DNA of 64,000 bases from Marsupella aquatica (Eukaryota > Marchantiophyta), in contig OZ316894.1 in the NCBI GenBank assembly GCA_973895155.1, positions 20,646,001-20,710,000 of the forward strand, given 5' to 3'. This document shows, in pieces, positions 32,417-45,229 of the stretch. Numbering within the stretch: position 1 is the first letter of the stretch; every line of letters starts with the position of its first letter. Under the pieces are notes generated by a model that did no database searches, was not told the DNA's origin, and was given only the letters and a program-made list of their open reading frames with translations. The translations under genes and the position numbers were made by a program.

Positions 32417-35400
32417 AGAGAATGATATTGACTGACCTCCGTCGTGCGATTTGCCCGGAGACTTCCTTGATTCGAGATGATGTTACTTGCAATCCCTCTA
32501 AAGAATAGTTCTCTAATCTGAAGGAGCGGTTTGGTGCACCTTGAGTTCAGAGAATCTCCATCCAAAACTTTCAAAACTTACCTTATCCTAATTGTGCTGA
32601 ACTGCAACTTTCGGAACACTTCGAACTATGGATCAAGTTTACTCTAGTCGAAATATTTGGTCAAAACAGTTCATAACTTGTGTAAGCACCATGTTAAGCA
32701 CCATGTAACCTTTCAATGCTGCTTCAGAATTAGAGAGATTCAGAGAACAGAGCTTCATCAAATCCATGGCAAGTCTTATGTGGCAAGCCTCTGGAAATGA
32801 AATCTATGAATGTGTTCGCTCTGCATTAGTGGCTTCCGTAACGATAATTTGACCTCAGATTGCAAACAGCAAGAAACCAAAATTTCCGAAACGCACAAAA
32901 GATCTTGAGGAATTGCTGAATGTTGTCACCTAGCAGGTGAAAAATCGGTATTCTTCCGTTCATCAAAAGGCGAAATTACTTGCCTGAACTTCATTCAAAT
33001 TTTGATTGAATTCCTTTCGTAGGATATGGACCTGACAACAAGCGATCACAGAGAACACAGCAGAATCGCCTTATTTTTGTGATTGCCACGATTCTGAAAT
33101 TCACGAATCAGCCTGAGATTTAACACACGATTGCCACGTACTGGCATCATTTGAATTGTACTCTTTACAACTTGAATTCAAGACCTAACTGGTGACACTC
33201 CATGAAATACTAAAATTAAAGTCTGTGAAAGAGAACCGCAAGAAATGCCAGCTTTTCAGGCCAGAATCCATCATTCTACCTTGTTCATTTTCTAGCTAAT
33301 CTGGGCAGAGCAGGCACATGCAGAGCAGGCACTAGCTAGCTTCGATGCAAATTGATAAACTTCATCTGTTTTAGTTACTTTACATATCTGAGAATTACAT
33401 TTGGATATACAATTACATTTGGATATACAGGACTTGTTCAAGCGAATCAAGCAGTGAACTTCACGGATCAGAATGAAAACGAGTCCACTTATAATCTCTG
33501 AATGTCTCATGACCATTGATGCGTTCTCTTGTAGTGGCAATGTGCTGGCAAGACAGCGAAACGGACTACGCCGGGTTTGCTTTTCAAACCATCTTAAACC
33601 ACAACTACCTGTTATGGGGCCGTAATTGGTCAGTGGTAGCAGGGCACTAGTGACGGGCAACTGCTAGGGAGGCTTACTGGGTATGGGTCTCCTGACATAT
33701 GAAGTGGATCCTCAGTACGTGTTCTCCAAGAAGCATCACATGCTACTGGCTATCACATGTGATGGTCATCTGGAGATGGTGTGATCAAATCCTGGCATGG
33801 TGGGATTCTATCTTGTTCACACACCTGACCACTCATAATTGGGCATGATGAGGTGGTGGCTGGGATGGCTGAGGAGGAATGTGTGCACAGTAGATGGAGT
33901 GACTGGATGGGCTTTCGTGCTCAAGTTCCGGGTAGTGGAACAATGGATCATCCAGGCAGGAATGAAGAGTGCCCGGGCAGGGCAGTAAGCAAAACCACAT
34001 TGAATTGGGTTGGAGATGCTCGAAGTAAGCATCCACGAAAATTGTGGGGCAACAAAAGCAGGGAACAGACGTGGACATCGAACCCAAGACAATCTTCTGA
34101 AATTAATATTGCCAGGCTTACGGAGGACCTTGGATGATCCAATGCGGAAACCATCATCTCTACCTGAAGTCCACATATATCAAGAAAATGTGGACATATG
34201 AATCAGATTATTGCTGCGTCCAGACGAACAAACTCTTAAGCTGCAATCCTGAGCAAAATATCTGGTATCAAAAGAGTTATATCCCATATATTAATATATA
34301 TGAGGACACCCGGCCCCTAAAAGAGATATCAAGTTTTGCCTTCTTGTGGATGGAACTAGCGTTTACATCCAATCCTTCTTAGAAAAGGCTTCTCAATATC
34401 TGAACCAGCCCTCTAAATTCACGGGTATGCAACTCCCCTTTGTTATAAATTTTAATTCTTTATAATGGCCTTATATCCTTAAACCATCTTAGACATTTTA
34501 GTCTACTAGAGTCTTGTACCTATCAACTCAAAGAATCCAAAAATGTAACTTAATTTATTTTTTAACATGTTTTGATGTATAAAAGGTTTATCAAAACCAA
34601 ATTATATGGTTTTTTTTGTAATACAAGGGTCTAGCCAAACTAGCCAACTTTTTAGGATTTTTATTAAAATTTTAAAAATCTTTTAATAAAAACTACAACA
34701 TGTACAGGAATATTTTTAATTTCATCTGGAAAAAGAAGAGAACCAAACCTTTTATATGACTTGAAATTTTTTAAAAGTGGAAAACCCAGGTTTTTCAAAT
34801 TTTAATAACTTTGTATAGCCAACTTTTTAGTCCATATAAAACTGTAGACACTTGCCATAATACAAGAGTTGCGTACACGGGTCTTAATTATTTGATTACA
34901 TACCATAAATACTTAAATACCCGACAACATCCTGGCTTTTTTTAGTTGAACACTATTATCTTTGATGACCAACTGAAAATTAACCTCAACCCTCTGATAA
35001 TTGCCTGGACAATAGTTATGAGCCCAACCTTGACCCGGTCACTGAATACCAAGTATCAGCAAATTACAAGCTTGGATTTAAATCTTGAAAGCCCTGTAAC
35101 AGACTATTTCCTATATACAGATCCAGTAACTAGAAAACCTTGTTCTTGAGAAACCAAAAACTCACTCTAGCTCTGACTAATGAATGGCCTGGGTTGGCCC
35201 CAACTTTTTGCATTTTCTTTACAGGTTTGGTCAATGCCCAATTACCCTCACAAAACCGTGTAAGTTGGGAACGGCATCGGCATATTTTTTCCAGGCTACT
35301 ATGCTTTGAGTTTTCCAGACTGGAATATGTTGTGTATTTCCAAGTCTGGATTCCGCTTTTGCCAGTGCTGCCAAAGCACATCAACCGGCGTCCTCGCGCC

Positions 35401-36570
35401 ACATGTTCACATCTCCTCCCTCGTGCTATTGTTTTTCCACTAACCTGCCAGCGCTCCCGCATGCTGAAGTTGGTTCGAACCTGGGATGCGGGGGTTTTGA
35501 ACTCACAGGGTGCGGTTTTTCAGGCATGTTTTACCAAGGACCGGTGCAACCGCAATATTCAGATCGTCTTTGCTAAGTAGGTTGTAGAAGGAGGTCAAGG
35601 GAAGCTCTGGACGGTGTAATATTATTTACCTGGGAAGTATGCTACTATGCTACTCCGCTTTCCGCATCTCGTTTGAATCGCACCACTCAGTAAACAACGC
35701 ATGGGACTCCTCTTTGGTCATTACCGGCTCTCCTCCCAGGGCCCGAGTATTCAAAACATTATCAGAGGGACTTCCTGGTTACCGATATATGGCTGGGTCA
35801 CATAGTTTGTTAATGTGTTCTGCAAACAGCCTTTTAATAGTATTAACCTCTCCCCCAAACTAACTTCAGTAACTGAATTTTCAAAGGCGTCCCACAAACA
35901 ATTCTATGACTGACCTGATTGCCCCCAATTTTTTCACGCGTTAGAATTGCCTGAGTACGCACTAGACATAACTCAACTCTGTGCTCGTTGGCAAGACGCA
36001 TGATTGGCTGCTGATTTAATCTGTTGATCTCCCCCCTGCTAAGCTCTGCAGGGAAAAAATCATTTTCTTAGGGGAAATTATGTTAACTTTTGTGAATATT
36101 TTTTTGTTTTTCCAAGAAACAGTGATGTGTAGTTTGGGTCTTGTTGTTTTTTACGCTGCAACACAGTTTGGCTGCACTTGTTGATCTGAAACTTTTGGCT
36201 GCAACATGGGAAAGGGGTAGTAAGCGGGTTAGGCCCACAACCAATAGCGCCTTTGTTACCACATGGCCATGGGATCGATGAGAACAAAGGTTGAGTTACA
36301 TCGATGTAGTATGTAATGCTAACTCATATACAAAATGGGGGTCAGTTAGTAAATATATTAGTTTGGGGACACATCAGTTATAATAATCCTAATAGTTTTG
36401 AGAATAGGGTAGTAACAAGCTGTTTCATCACCAGTCCTCTTTGACAAAATAAACTTGTGAAAGTTCATCCATTTTAGTCCATCCATTTATCACTGCTTTT
36501 CCTCAAAGTTAGACTGTCTTCTCCGATGAGCTCTGAAATTGCCAAACTCTGTATACACTCAGCTTAAACT
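32417..36570. other. 4-kb gene-poor stretch
   Basis: I see no supported gene. Sequence at 34430-34930 is strongly AT-rich. Scattered open frames (for example 35140-35580) have no recognisable motif and overlap equally long antisense frames. Confidence 0.5.
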
Positions 36571-37366
36571 TGCCAAGGTCCATATCTCACACAGACCCGT
36601 GAAAATTTTAGCTTAGTCGATCTGTACAGGCTGTTTCCCCATGTTGTCATTGCCTGTCTTCTACACTGTCTGACAACGACCCTTGAAACTTTCATTCACA
36701 TAGTCCATCTATCGATGCAACTCACCGAAGTTTTCACGGTCGTCTACAGTCAGCTCGAATTTCCCAACGTCGTCTTTTAGAAACCTGTACAGTATTCCGG
36801 CGACGAAAGGCATCATGCTCGACGCAACGGGACTGCATGGCTCTCCTACGACTGCATGGAAACATATATGGGTCTTTCGAGATATTAAGTTATCTCCATC
36901 TAATAGTACTGTAGTCCATTTACTCGCTCGGTCGCTCAGAAGATAAATCAGGAACTTGCACTAGTTGTGCTACACCGTGTTTTTATTATTAGACACTGCA
37001 TCGAGGGGAGCAAACACTGAAGCACGACACCGAAAATGTAGTGTAACAGACAATGTCGACCAGCTCTATTCCGTCTCCAAAATCCAACCCACCACAAGAC
37101 CACCAACCGTCTCGTTCTTCTGAGTGCCCTACCCACCCCAACAGCGCTCCACAGACTGATATTGGCTTCACCATTAATTTGGCTCTGCGTGACCCACTCT
37201 TCCTCCTAATCCTCAGTACAGTAGTCTCTCTCTGACTTTTGAAAACCAATCCAGAATTGTTGGACGGAATTGTTTTGGGCGGACGCAAACTATGCATTCC
37301 TTGACGATGGTTTCCCTGATTTAGGAGATTTCACAGAAAGCAAGGCTACGAATAAGGAGGACATGC

Positions 37367-37695
37367 TTACAAGTGATCAAGCTTAAGCCACGCACAGTAT
37401 TCAGAGCCGTTCTGAGAAAACTCAGCATCACAGCTGAGTTGGTCCTTCAATTTTCCCGGAACCACACATGAGGCGAATCGGAAGCCTAGAGGAGCGATGG
37501 GCACCTTCTCCTCACACCAGCACGATTTCTCACACACCTTGGACGCCGGGTGTGCTCCCCATAGACAGTTCCCAAGGCATTGCACTACATATTAAGAATC
37601 ACGAGGAACTGAAACTCCAAGCACACTCTACGAAGCACCAGCATAGAGGAGAAGCTCTTCTACTGACTGCCACCCGCCGAAGTTCTCTGTGCTAA
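37367..37695. other. Conserved region with possible short exon, strand unclear
   Basis: Copies here and at 58968-59400 have long open frames on both strands. Plus strand in copy 2 (59098-59400) ends with SELLTLLENFA; minus strand in both copies ends with WLKLDHL. Copy 1 breaks the plus-strand frame but keeps the minus-strand one. I cannot decide whether either is translated. Confidence 0.25.
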
Positions 37696-38508
37696 CGATC
37701 GCTGCGGATGGACGGACGGACACCAATTTTCTTCGGAACTGCTCACTTTGCTCGAGAATTTTGCATGAATTTCAATCACTGAACTGTTCGTGCAACGCAG
37801 CAGCTTAATTAAGGTACGTGTAGCTCAGTAATATATTTATGGATGATCCGACCGTTTCTTGGATGGAATTTCTGCATGCCTGTAACGATCTCAGATCTCT
37901 TTCTTTGTATTGAAGTCCAAGATCGGAGAATTGTGTATCTTCTCTAATATTCTAGAATTTGTTTGAAAGTTCATGCGTCGAGATTCACTTCTTCCCACTT
38001 AGATTCTCAGAGGAGACAGAGTTGTCATTCTCTGCATAATGTATCGCTTGAACGTGAAGTACTTAATTATCCGCATCAGGGAGAGAAGTCTAAATATCTA
38101 GCGTCCTAGAAGATCTTTGAGATCTCAGTCGTTCCAGCAAAAATTCCCTTTGTCTTTCTAATTAGAGTGGCTCTTTACACATAGAAAGCACCATTCCAGC
38201 TTAGGTCTTTGAGATCTCATCATCTTTGAGGCAAACCGTTTCCAAGATCTTGGAAATCTCATAGTCGTTCCAGCAAAGAAATGTAGGATCTCCAGGATCT
38301 CCAGAATTCAGATTTCAGGGTCGTTCCGGAAAGATCGAATTTTACGATCTGCACAGTGCAATCGAGTCTGTCACTAAGCAAAAGTCGACGTCTTGCTGGG
38401 CTGCTGCAGGACACAGTAAACTACTGGCTTTCGCCTCCGTTGGATTGGTCTAGTTCGCTTCAGTGAACACAACCAGATAGCTCGATACATACACTAAGGA
38501 TTGCGAAA

Positions 38509-39048
38509 ATGGGCCGACCAGCAGCAGCAGGGTTAGCGGTTATACTCTTAGGCATTTGCTGTTTCACTTGTAGTGAAGCTGCTCGACCTGGACCTGGAAC
38601 TGGAATTTTCACTGCGATCGGCGATGGCAGTAGCATATCAGAAATGATTATGCTCCATCCCAGCTTGTTTCTGCAGCGGAAGATTTTAGAAGAAGATCAA
38701 CCCGACGACAAAGAGGAGAAGAAAGAGTGGAAACACGAGGAGAAAGAGGAGAAGGATGAGCCGGAAGAGGACGGCGAGGAAAGTGGGGACGGCGAGGAAA
38801 ATGGGGACGGCAAGGAACATGGGGATGGCGAGGAAAATGGGGACGGCGAGGAAAATGGGGATGGCGAGGAGAAAGACGAGGAGAAAGACGACAAGAAAGA
38901 GTGGAAGCACGAGGAGAAAGAGGAGAAGAAAGAGTGGAAGCACGAGGACAAAGAGGAGAAGAAAGAGTGGAAGCACGAGGAGAAAGAGGAGAAGAAAGAG
39001 TGGAAGTCCGAAGAGGACGGGAAGGAAAATGGGTACTCACAGCCATAG
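38509..39048 (+). CDS. Secreted acidic repeat protein, copy 1 (179 aa)
   Basis: An N-terminal signal peptide is clear: a basic start (MGRP), hydrophobic core (GLAVILLGICCFTC) and a likely cut after SEA. A short neutral segment follows (GTGIFTAIGDGSSISEM). The remainder is low-complexity and highly charged, in two repeat classes: ENGDGE/ENGDGK, and EEKEEKKEWKHE of about 11 residues. It ends at SQP and TAG. The protein would be secreted, acidic and mostly helical or disordered; calcium binding or a wall-matrix role is a guess. Copy 2 at 60120 differs in repeat number. The same TAG is followed in both copies by a related in-frame extension of about 51 codons. I recognise no family. Confidence 0.7.
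   Translation: MGRPAAAGLAVILLGICCFTCSEAARPGPGTGIFTAIGDGSSISEMIMLHPSLFLQRKILEEDQPDDKEEKKEWKHEEKEEKDEPEEDGEESGDGEENGDGKEHGDGEENGDGEENGDGEEKDEEKDDKKEWKHEEKEEKKEWKHEDKEEKKEWKHEEKEEKKEWKSEEDGKENGYSQP
38758..39006 (+). repeat. Coding minisatellite of the secreted protein, copy 1
   Basis: GGCGAGGAAAATGGGGAC units of 18 bp are followed by GAGGAGAAGAAAGAGTGGAAGCAC-type units of about 33 bp. Long antisense frames rich in Pro, Ser and His are products of this repeat. Confidence 0.85.
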
Positions 39049-39480
39049 ACAGTAGAGAAGCAAGAGTGGAAGCCCGAGGAGGTCGTCCAGAAAAATTGGG
39101 ATTCTCAGCCCAAAACAGAGGACTCGAACAAAGGATGCAAGCCCCAGGAGAGCATCCATTTGACAAGAGGTGGGAGTCACAGCCGAATTCAGTCCAAGTT
39201 CTAGAACATGAAATAACATCACAATCTTTTAGAGTTGTGAAATCTTTTTGAGTTGAAAGGGATACACTACGATACAATTTACTTTACTTCCTTTCAGGGG
39301 TCCTCATATCTTGAACAATTTTTTTTGCTTAGTTGTCCAGCAAGAAGTTAGGGAACCTACTTCTAATGACTATAATAAAGTTTGTTTAAAGGGCATTGTG
39401 AGCCATAATGTCCTGGAATACAAGGGATACTAACTTTAGGTTTGAGGTGTTATTGTGGAAGGGCACTCTAGATCATAAGC

Positions 39481-40455
39481 AGTGATATGGTGGACCTAGC
39501 CACCCAATGCCTTCACCAATCCCGACACCTGGGCACGCCTAAGTGCCCCTGGTGCCCGAACGCATCCACGGAATATCTCGAGCAAGCAACCTAGTGCCCC
39601 TTGCACCACCAGCGGCCCCTCCCATACAAAGTCGCACTTGCTCTCCAACACGACCACTACTCTTGAATGGTTATCACTGTCTGCACATTCAAGCAACCAA
39701 GCGTCTCGGTAAATAACCCTTCAGGATCTATATCTCCTCAAGTCTAGCATCCTAGTACTTAAGCTCCACAAACATTGGTAAATAGGTTAGCGATAGGTCC
39801 TCCTGATGCCATAAGTCGGAACCAGAACCGACGTTCACTGTTCATCCTAAACAACTCCTTCCTTGGGCACAGCCCGGGTTTTCCCTTGTACCTATCCATC
39901 ACTTACTGAACGCCCCGCCCCCAGGACATGCTCATGGCCCAAATAGCGTAGCTTGTCCCAACGCGCTGGGACCATAATGGTCTGACTCTCGCAACCAACT
40001 CCCGTTTCTCGCCCCACTGATGGTCTAGGGGCCAAGTGCTCTTGGAACTCAACCTCCACACCTACTTGGCTTTCCCTCCCCAATGCAAGCTCCCTCAAGC
40101 GATTGAATGCGGCTTGGCTGCTATTTCGGCAGGATTTGTCAAGCGGGCAAGATAGCACCCGCAAACCTTGAGAACCTAAAGCGCCCCCAGACCTCCTCAA
40201 GAGTTTTCCAATGCACCCAAGAAATCCCCCAATGGACTTCTCGTTGGGAAATTATTGTCTATTTTGTTTGGGGTTTAGTTATCCCTTAGTGTCGCAACCG
40301 CCGCGGCTCACGACTTCGGCTCGCCCTTAGCCCCTAGGGAGACACGACTCCCCTCATATATGCTTCTGGAGACCTTTCACCCCCGGACCAACTTTGGTCC
40401 CCACGCGCATGTCTGGGCGCGCCACCAACTAGCAATGTCCATAACTTCCTAGTTA
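39481..40455. other. GC-rich stretch, no clear gene
   Basis: A minus-strand open frame at 39892-40200 has no recognised motif. The base composition is unlike the AT-rich neighbours, and a decayed retroelement is possible. Confidence 0.35.
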
Positions 40456-41153
40456 GGCCCCTGGGCCCTCACTCTTACTATATTAAGTGAACCCCCCTGA
40501 GAACAGACACCCCCCGTGTACCCCTTCTTAATATTTGTGTTCACAAAAAAAAATCCCTTGTTAATGTAAAAACATTATTTTTTCCTATAAAAATTTATCC
40601 TTTTGTAAAACCCAATGATCAAGGGAGTACACCACCCCACACACAAACACACCTGGCCTCATACTTGGCCATTTGATTCAAGGGAATTCAAAAGTAATCT
40701 TGTTTGTCTATGTGGGATTGATTCATGGGTCCCCATCAATCCCAGAACCCCAAACGAGTTGGGCCCCAAAATCCTGGCCCAACATTTACTTAACTCCCAA
40801 CTTAACACATGCGGGTAAACAAGTCTACCATGCAAGCCCATGAAACCAAACTTGCCTTAAGAGGATAAATAATTAAATGTCTGATTTACTATATGGACAT
40901 GTGTGCCAATGAAGTGATGACATGTGTGTCAACCATATAGTGACACGTGTCCTTGGCATTTTAGGTACCCTTGCATAAGATTAATGTGACATGTATTTGA
41001 TAAGAGCCTTATTACTAATATTGTGATGAATGTATATACATGGATGTTGTCTACTTTAAAAGATATTATAAAAATTAGTTTGCATTACATTAAAAATACC
41101 CTTGCGTTGTTCACACGTCCTCCCTGCATTAGTAACGCTGAGGGCCCAGGGAG
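40456..41153. mobile_element. Harbinger-like MITE 1 (698 bp)
   Basis: The ends GGCCCCTGGGCCCTCA and TGAGGGCCCAGGGAG form imperfect inverted repeats, flanked by TTA at 40453-40455 and 41154-41156. TTA duplications are typical of PIF/Harbinger. No coding frame is seen. Its ends match those of MITE 2. Confidence 0.75.
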
Positions 41154-41180
41154 TTAGGCATTTGTAAGTGGAGTGCCTTA

Positions 41181-41388
41181 GCCCCCCTGGGCCCTCACTC
41201 CGTGTAAAAGAAGTGGACCCCCCTACGATCAGGCCCTTTTCTTGTTTACCCCTTGTTATTTACATTTTACTATTAAAAGCTCCCTTATTACCGGTAATAA
41301 TTATAATTATTAGTTCAAAATGAATAAAAATAACCCTTCGAGCGTTCGCACGTCCTCCACGTATTAGTTAAGACTGAGGGCCCAGGGC
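41181..41388. mobile_element. Harbinger-like MITE 2 (208 bp)
   Basis: It starts GCCCCCCTGGGCCCTCACTC and ends CTGAGGGCCCAGGGC, with TTA at 41178-41180 and 41389-41391. Internal sequence near both ends is shared with MITE 1 (CGTCCTCC, TACCCCTT). It is inserted 27 bp from MITE 1. Confidence 0.75.
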
Positions 41389-41871
41389 TTAGCCCGTTGT
41401 GATCAGGCCGACCCAGTGCTCATGCCTAGGCCCTCAGATCTCATCGCCCCTTGGGACCCCCAATTGGCCAAACTCTTGCGCCTCAAATGTCCGTTGCCCA
41501 GGCATGGAGTCAACTTCATTGCCCTCGGGCCCAAGAGGAGCTCTCACTCAAGCCCTCCAAACTCAAAGTCTGTCCGAGGGTCCGGACGGTCGACCTTGAG
41601 CCTGACCCTTTTCCCCTTGACCTGACCAGCTCTCAGCTAGTCTAAGTCCATAGTGCGTGACACCAGCTTGGCCCCTTGCCTTCGCCAGTGGCGCCAGAGC
41701 CACGTCCCATTGCCCACAAGTCTCCCCATGCTAAGTCCTCCGCGCATGGCCTATCCGTGCTTGGACCATAAGGAAGCTCGACGTCGGAGTCAACGATGCC
41801 GGAGCTAAGTGTTAAGGTAGTCAAGTTTCGTGACTTGCACTACCCCTTTAAAATGGTCATGTCTACATGAC
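41389..41871. other. Spacer before element B, no gene seen
   Basis: It is GC-rich at first and then AT-rich near the insertion site. There is no supported frame. Confidence 0.4.
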
Positions 41872-41875
41872 CTAA

Positions 41876-41897
41876 ATCACTATATTCATTAAAACTG
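41876..41897 (+). repeat. Element B left terminal inverted repeat
   Basis: The sequence ATCACTATATTCATTAAAAC plus TG matches 56791-56812 inverted. It shares ATCA and TATTCATTAAAA with element A. Confidence 0.93.
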
Positions 41898-41959
41898 AAA
41901 TTATAAAGGATATAGGGAAATTTGGCGATTTAAAAACATAGTTTTAGGCATGAATATTG

Positions 41960-42108
41960 TAAATTTGGAAGATGAAAAATGAAAATTCAAGCATCATTAA
42001 ATGTAAATTTGGGGACACAAAAATGAAATTTTGGGAAAGTAAAATATTAAATTGGATGATATTAAAAAACATTTGGGTGATAAAAGTGTTCATTTGGTTG
42101 GAAAATAG
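41960..42108 (+). repeat. Element B left subterminal repeats, degenerate
   Basis: Degenerate copies of (A)AAAATTTGGG(G/T) and AAAAGTGTTCATTTGG occur here, recognisably the same unit as in element A but more decayed. Confidence 0.6.
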
Positions 42109-45100
42109 ATAGAATCTAGTAATAACATATAAGCTTGGATAGCATCTATATTCAAAACATTTAGCTTGAGTAAGATATCTAACTAAGCACCAATACAATG
42201 GAATGACTATAGTGTCTAGACAAAGTTAACTAGGATGATATCCAACCTACTAGAAGGAATGAAATGGCATCATTTTCTAGAATTAAAATATACTAAGACA
42301 AATAAAATAATAATTATAAGAAAGTCCATTCAATAGCTTTGAGAGATCATAGAGTATTAATTTGATTGTCTTGTTCTCTCACTTTAGACCAACGCATGGA
42401 AATCAACTCAACCCTCTTAATCACAAGTCATTTGAGTGGAGACTTGTAACCTACGAGTTCTATCAATCTACTCATCAATTATACCTTCCATGTAAATTTT
42501 GAGAGTTTTCAAAACATTCTTAGGAATTGTCAAACCTCTATCCATAATATTTTGTTCTTTAGCACCTGACTTAAACCCATACATTGCAGAATTTGCAAAC
42601 TGCCAACTTTGAGTAACATTGTCAAACCCAAGATCCAGCTCCCAAGTCTTAGTGGTTTGAAAGCAACGTTCATATCGAACATCATCCTTTGCATCATGCT
42701 TACCATGTTTAGGCCTCCACCATTGTACTTGGAACATAGGAGCATTCCTAAGAGGAATGCTCTCAACAGACGTTGAAGAAGACCCTTCAATATGTTGCAA
42801 ATCTGTTGAGGGAACCTCATGGTTTGGATCCACACCACCCAAAGCTCGAACCAACCAGAAACGCCCTTTGCCATTTTCCTGTTCCCATTCATCCTCTGGA
42901 CGTAAAAATACAAAGTGACCTTCTTGAATATCTTGTAGAGGAATCCAACGTGCAGGTTCTCGCTCTTGTCGTGCACCAACAAAGGGTGCAGCTTGATCTT
43001 CCATCTCTTCCATGTACTCATTTTGAAGGTCCATCATCTCTGGATTTTGAGAAGGTTCACTTGACGGCTGAGATGTCCCCAAAATCATCTTGTAACCTGT
43101 GCCATGGTTAGTCTTTGGCCAAAAATCAGTTGTCAATGGCAAATGTCTTTCCCCCTCCCCTTCTATTGTAAGTTCCTCGGACAGTGCTTGCACAAGATTC
43201 TCCCAATATTTGACCAGAGGAAATCTCTCTTTATATGCTGCAGAGGTCTCATCCTTACAACTTTTCTTCAAGAAATCAATATAGCGATTAAGGAATGGGA
43301 TGATTTCTCCAGCCTTCTTTTGTACATCCCTAGATATAGGTTTTGCAAATGGTTGGCCTTCCGGTAAAATGAGCGCATTTGTGATGGGATCAGTTCTCCA
43401 AATGGACCTCCCCATTGCCGGAAGCCAAGGTTGCTTGACATGTGCTTTATATTGATACACTGGCACATTATCCCTCATGGAGAAAAGAAATGCCACTGGT
43501 TTTGAGTGACCTTCTATCACTTTCACCTGGAAAGTTTTCAAATACTCCTTGTAAGATGCAACCTCTTGAATCAATCATGGTACAGGATGAATGCTTTCAC
43601 ACTCCCAAACCTCAGCCATCAACCCCAAGAGGGTAGCAACCTCTTTATATCTGACCTGTTTGGATACTTGAGAAAATAATGCATCCACGTCTTCATGGGT
43701 GTGGCCAACCATGAGGAATGACATTTGCACAGTTTCAAACACCCCCTGCTAACAAGCTCAGTGCAAAATGCCATCACATATTGATTTTTGTTATCTTTCC
43801 CTGAATTGTCCATCTGCAACGTTAGGTGCCTTGGTAAGGGCTTGAAAGAGCCCCTAGTAGTCTCAGGATCATCCTTAGAACCAACATCCACTGTGCTTGA
43901 CTTTTTAGTCTCTTGACCATCTTCAATGCCTTGAAATCGAACAATTGAAACATTTTTGGGTTCCAAGTAACCGGCCAGAAATGCTTCAAAGTCTAGAAGG
44001 GACTGAAATATTGGCCTAGTTGCATTCCAATTCAATCCCTCAAGAAGGTCTCCAGTTTTGTCTCCTGTGTAATCTTCCAAATCTCGGAGGCATTTGGCCA
44101 AAGATGTCACGGTGAAGTCTGCATCTCCAGGCCAAAGTCCAGTCAAACTGAAATGTGCATACACTCCAGGATCTCTTCCATGGGTTAACATCCCAGTAAG
44201 AGCAATAGGCAAAGGCTGACCACTACCAGAGAGGGATTTTGGAGTGGGGACCAACCTGGGGATCCAAGTCTTGGCTTGATCCATCTTATCGTGAATAATG
44301 CAAAGATAGTTTTGAGGATCCTTCTTTGCAAGAACCCTATGAGCATAGTAAACATATCTTCTTGACATTTGTTCACGAAGATGTCGCGCTCTTTTCTCTT
44401 CAATCTCTGCACGCTCTTTTTTTCTCTTCTCCCGCATCAATTGATCTTTGAACTCAGTGCAAAATGTGCACTTGGCAAATGCACTTCCCTTGTGAAAGTC
44501 AAAATTATCAAATGAGTTTTTCCAGATGTTGTACATAGTAACTTCAGTAACCTTAGCAAACCCATCTAATTCCATCTTGGTAAACACCTCTTGGAAAATC
44601 TCCTTCTTAGTAAAACAAGATGGGAGCCGATATTCAATAGTGTCAGTGCCGTTGGACCCACCATAGGGAAGATGTGGCATTGGTTCCCCATTTTGGATTA
44701 AAATGGACGCCAACAAGGCGCGAGCGTGCAAAGTGCTTGATCGTGTCTTCCGTTGTCCCTGATTTCCATGGAAACCAATTGTGCAACCAGCTTCGTATTG
44801 ATTTTTGTAGTCATAGTACTTTGTTGTACTGAACCCATGCATCTTTACAAACCACACGTCCCTTTAGAACAAAAAATCCTTTTCTCTTGACTTGCTCCTC
44901 TCTACACCCAAAGAGACTAAAGATGTGACTTGTTTTGTTGTCACTTGGCATTCCATGGTATTCCCTCCTCATTGCCTCTAAGTCCTCCCTGGGCATGTTC
45001 AAGCAACACTTCAGCTTGCAACAACCTTCTCTTTGGATGGAATCAATGGACTCCTCTTTAATTTTCAAAAGTGCCCTCGACTCCAAATGCCTTTTCTTCC

Positions 45101-45177
45101 TCTCCTCAAGATCAACTTTTGTCCTCCTAATGAAATTGTATGGTCTTTTTGTAGGTTTACCATCACCATCCGAATCC

Positions 45178-45198
45178 GGATCGCCCTTAGTTCGACCC
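45178..45198. repeat. 21-bp half-conserved palindrome in the transposase coding region (B)
   Basis: GGATCGCCCTTAGTTCGACCC resembles the B-type palindrome (GGGTCG...CGACCC when read on the minus strand), with 6 of 9 arm positions matching. It occupies the codons that hold the A-type palindrome in element A. Confidence 0.5.
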
Positions 45199-45229
45199 GA
45201 CTCCATCCACTTCTCTGAAACTTCCTCAA

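Larger units (their letters stand above)
36571..39480. repeat. Segmental duplication block D2, copy 1 (secreted-protein gene)
   Basis: It aligns with 58141-61261, from TGCCAAGGTCCATATCTCAC to CTAGATCATAAGC. It includes a conserved upstream region, several short open frames on both strands, and the secreted acidic protein gene. Copy 1 lacks a short stretch near 37640 and has one extra C near 37556 compared with copy 2. Confidence 0.9.

Noticed and set aside
35140-35580. 146-codon open frame
   Set aside because: It has no recognisable motif, and an antisense frame of similar length overlaps it.
38648-39277. Long minus-strand frames rich in Pro, Ser, His and Leu opposite the secreted-protein genes (also 60259-61047)
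   Set aside because: They are antisense images of the 18-bp and 33-bp coding repeats. They lack any domain, and the plus strand has a signal peptide.
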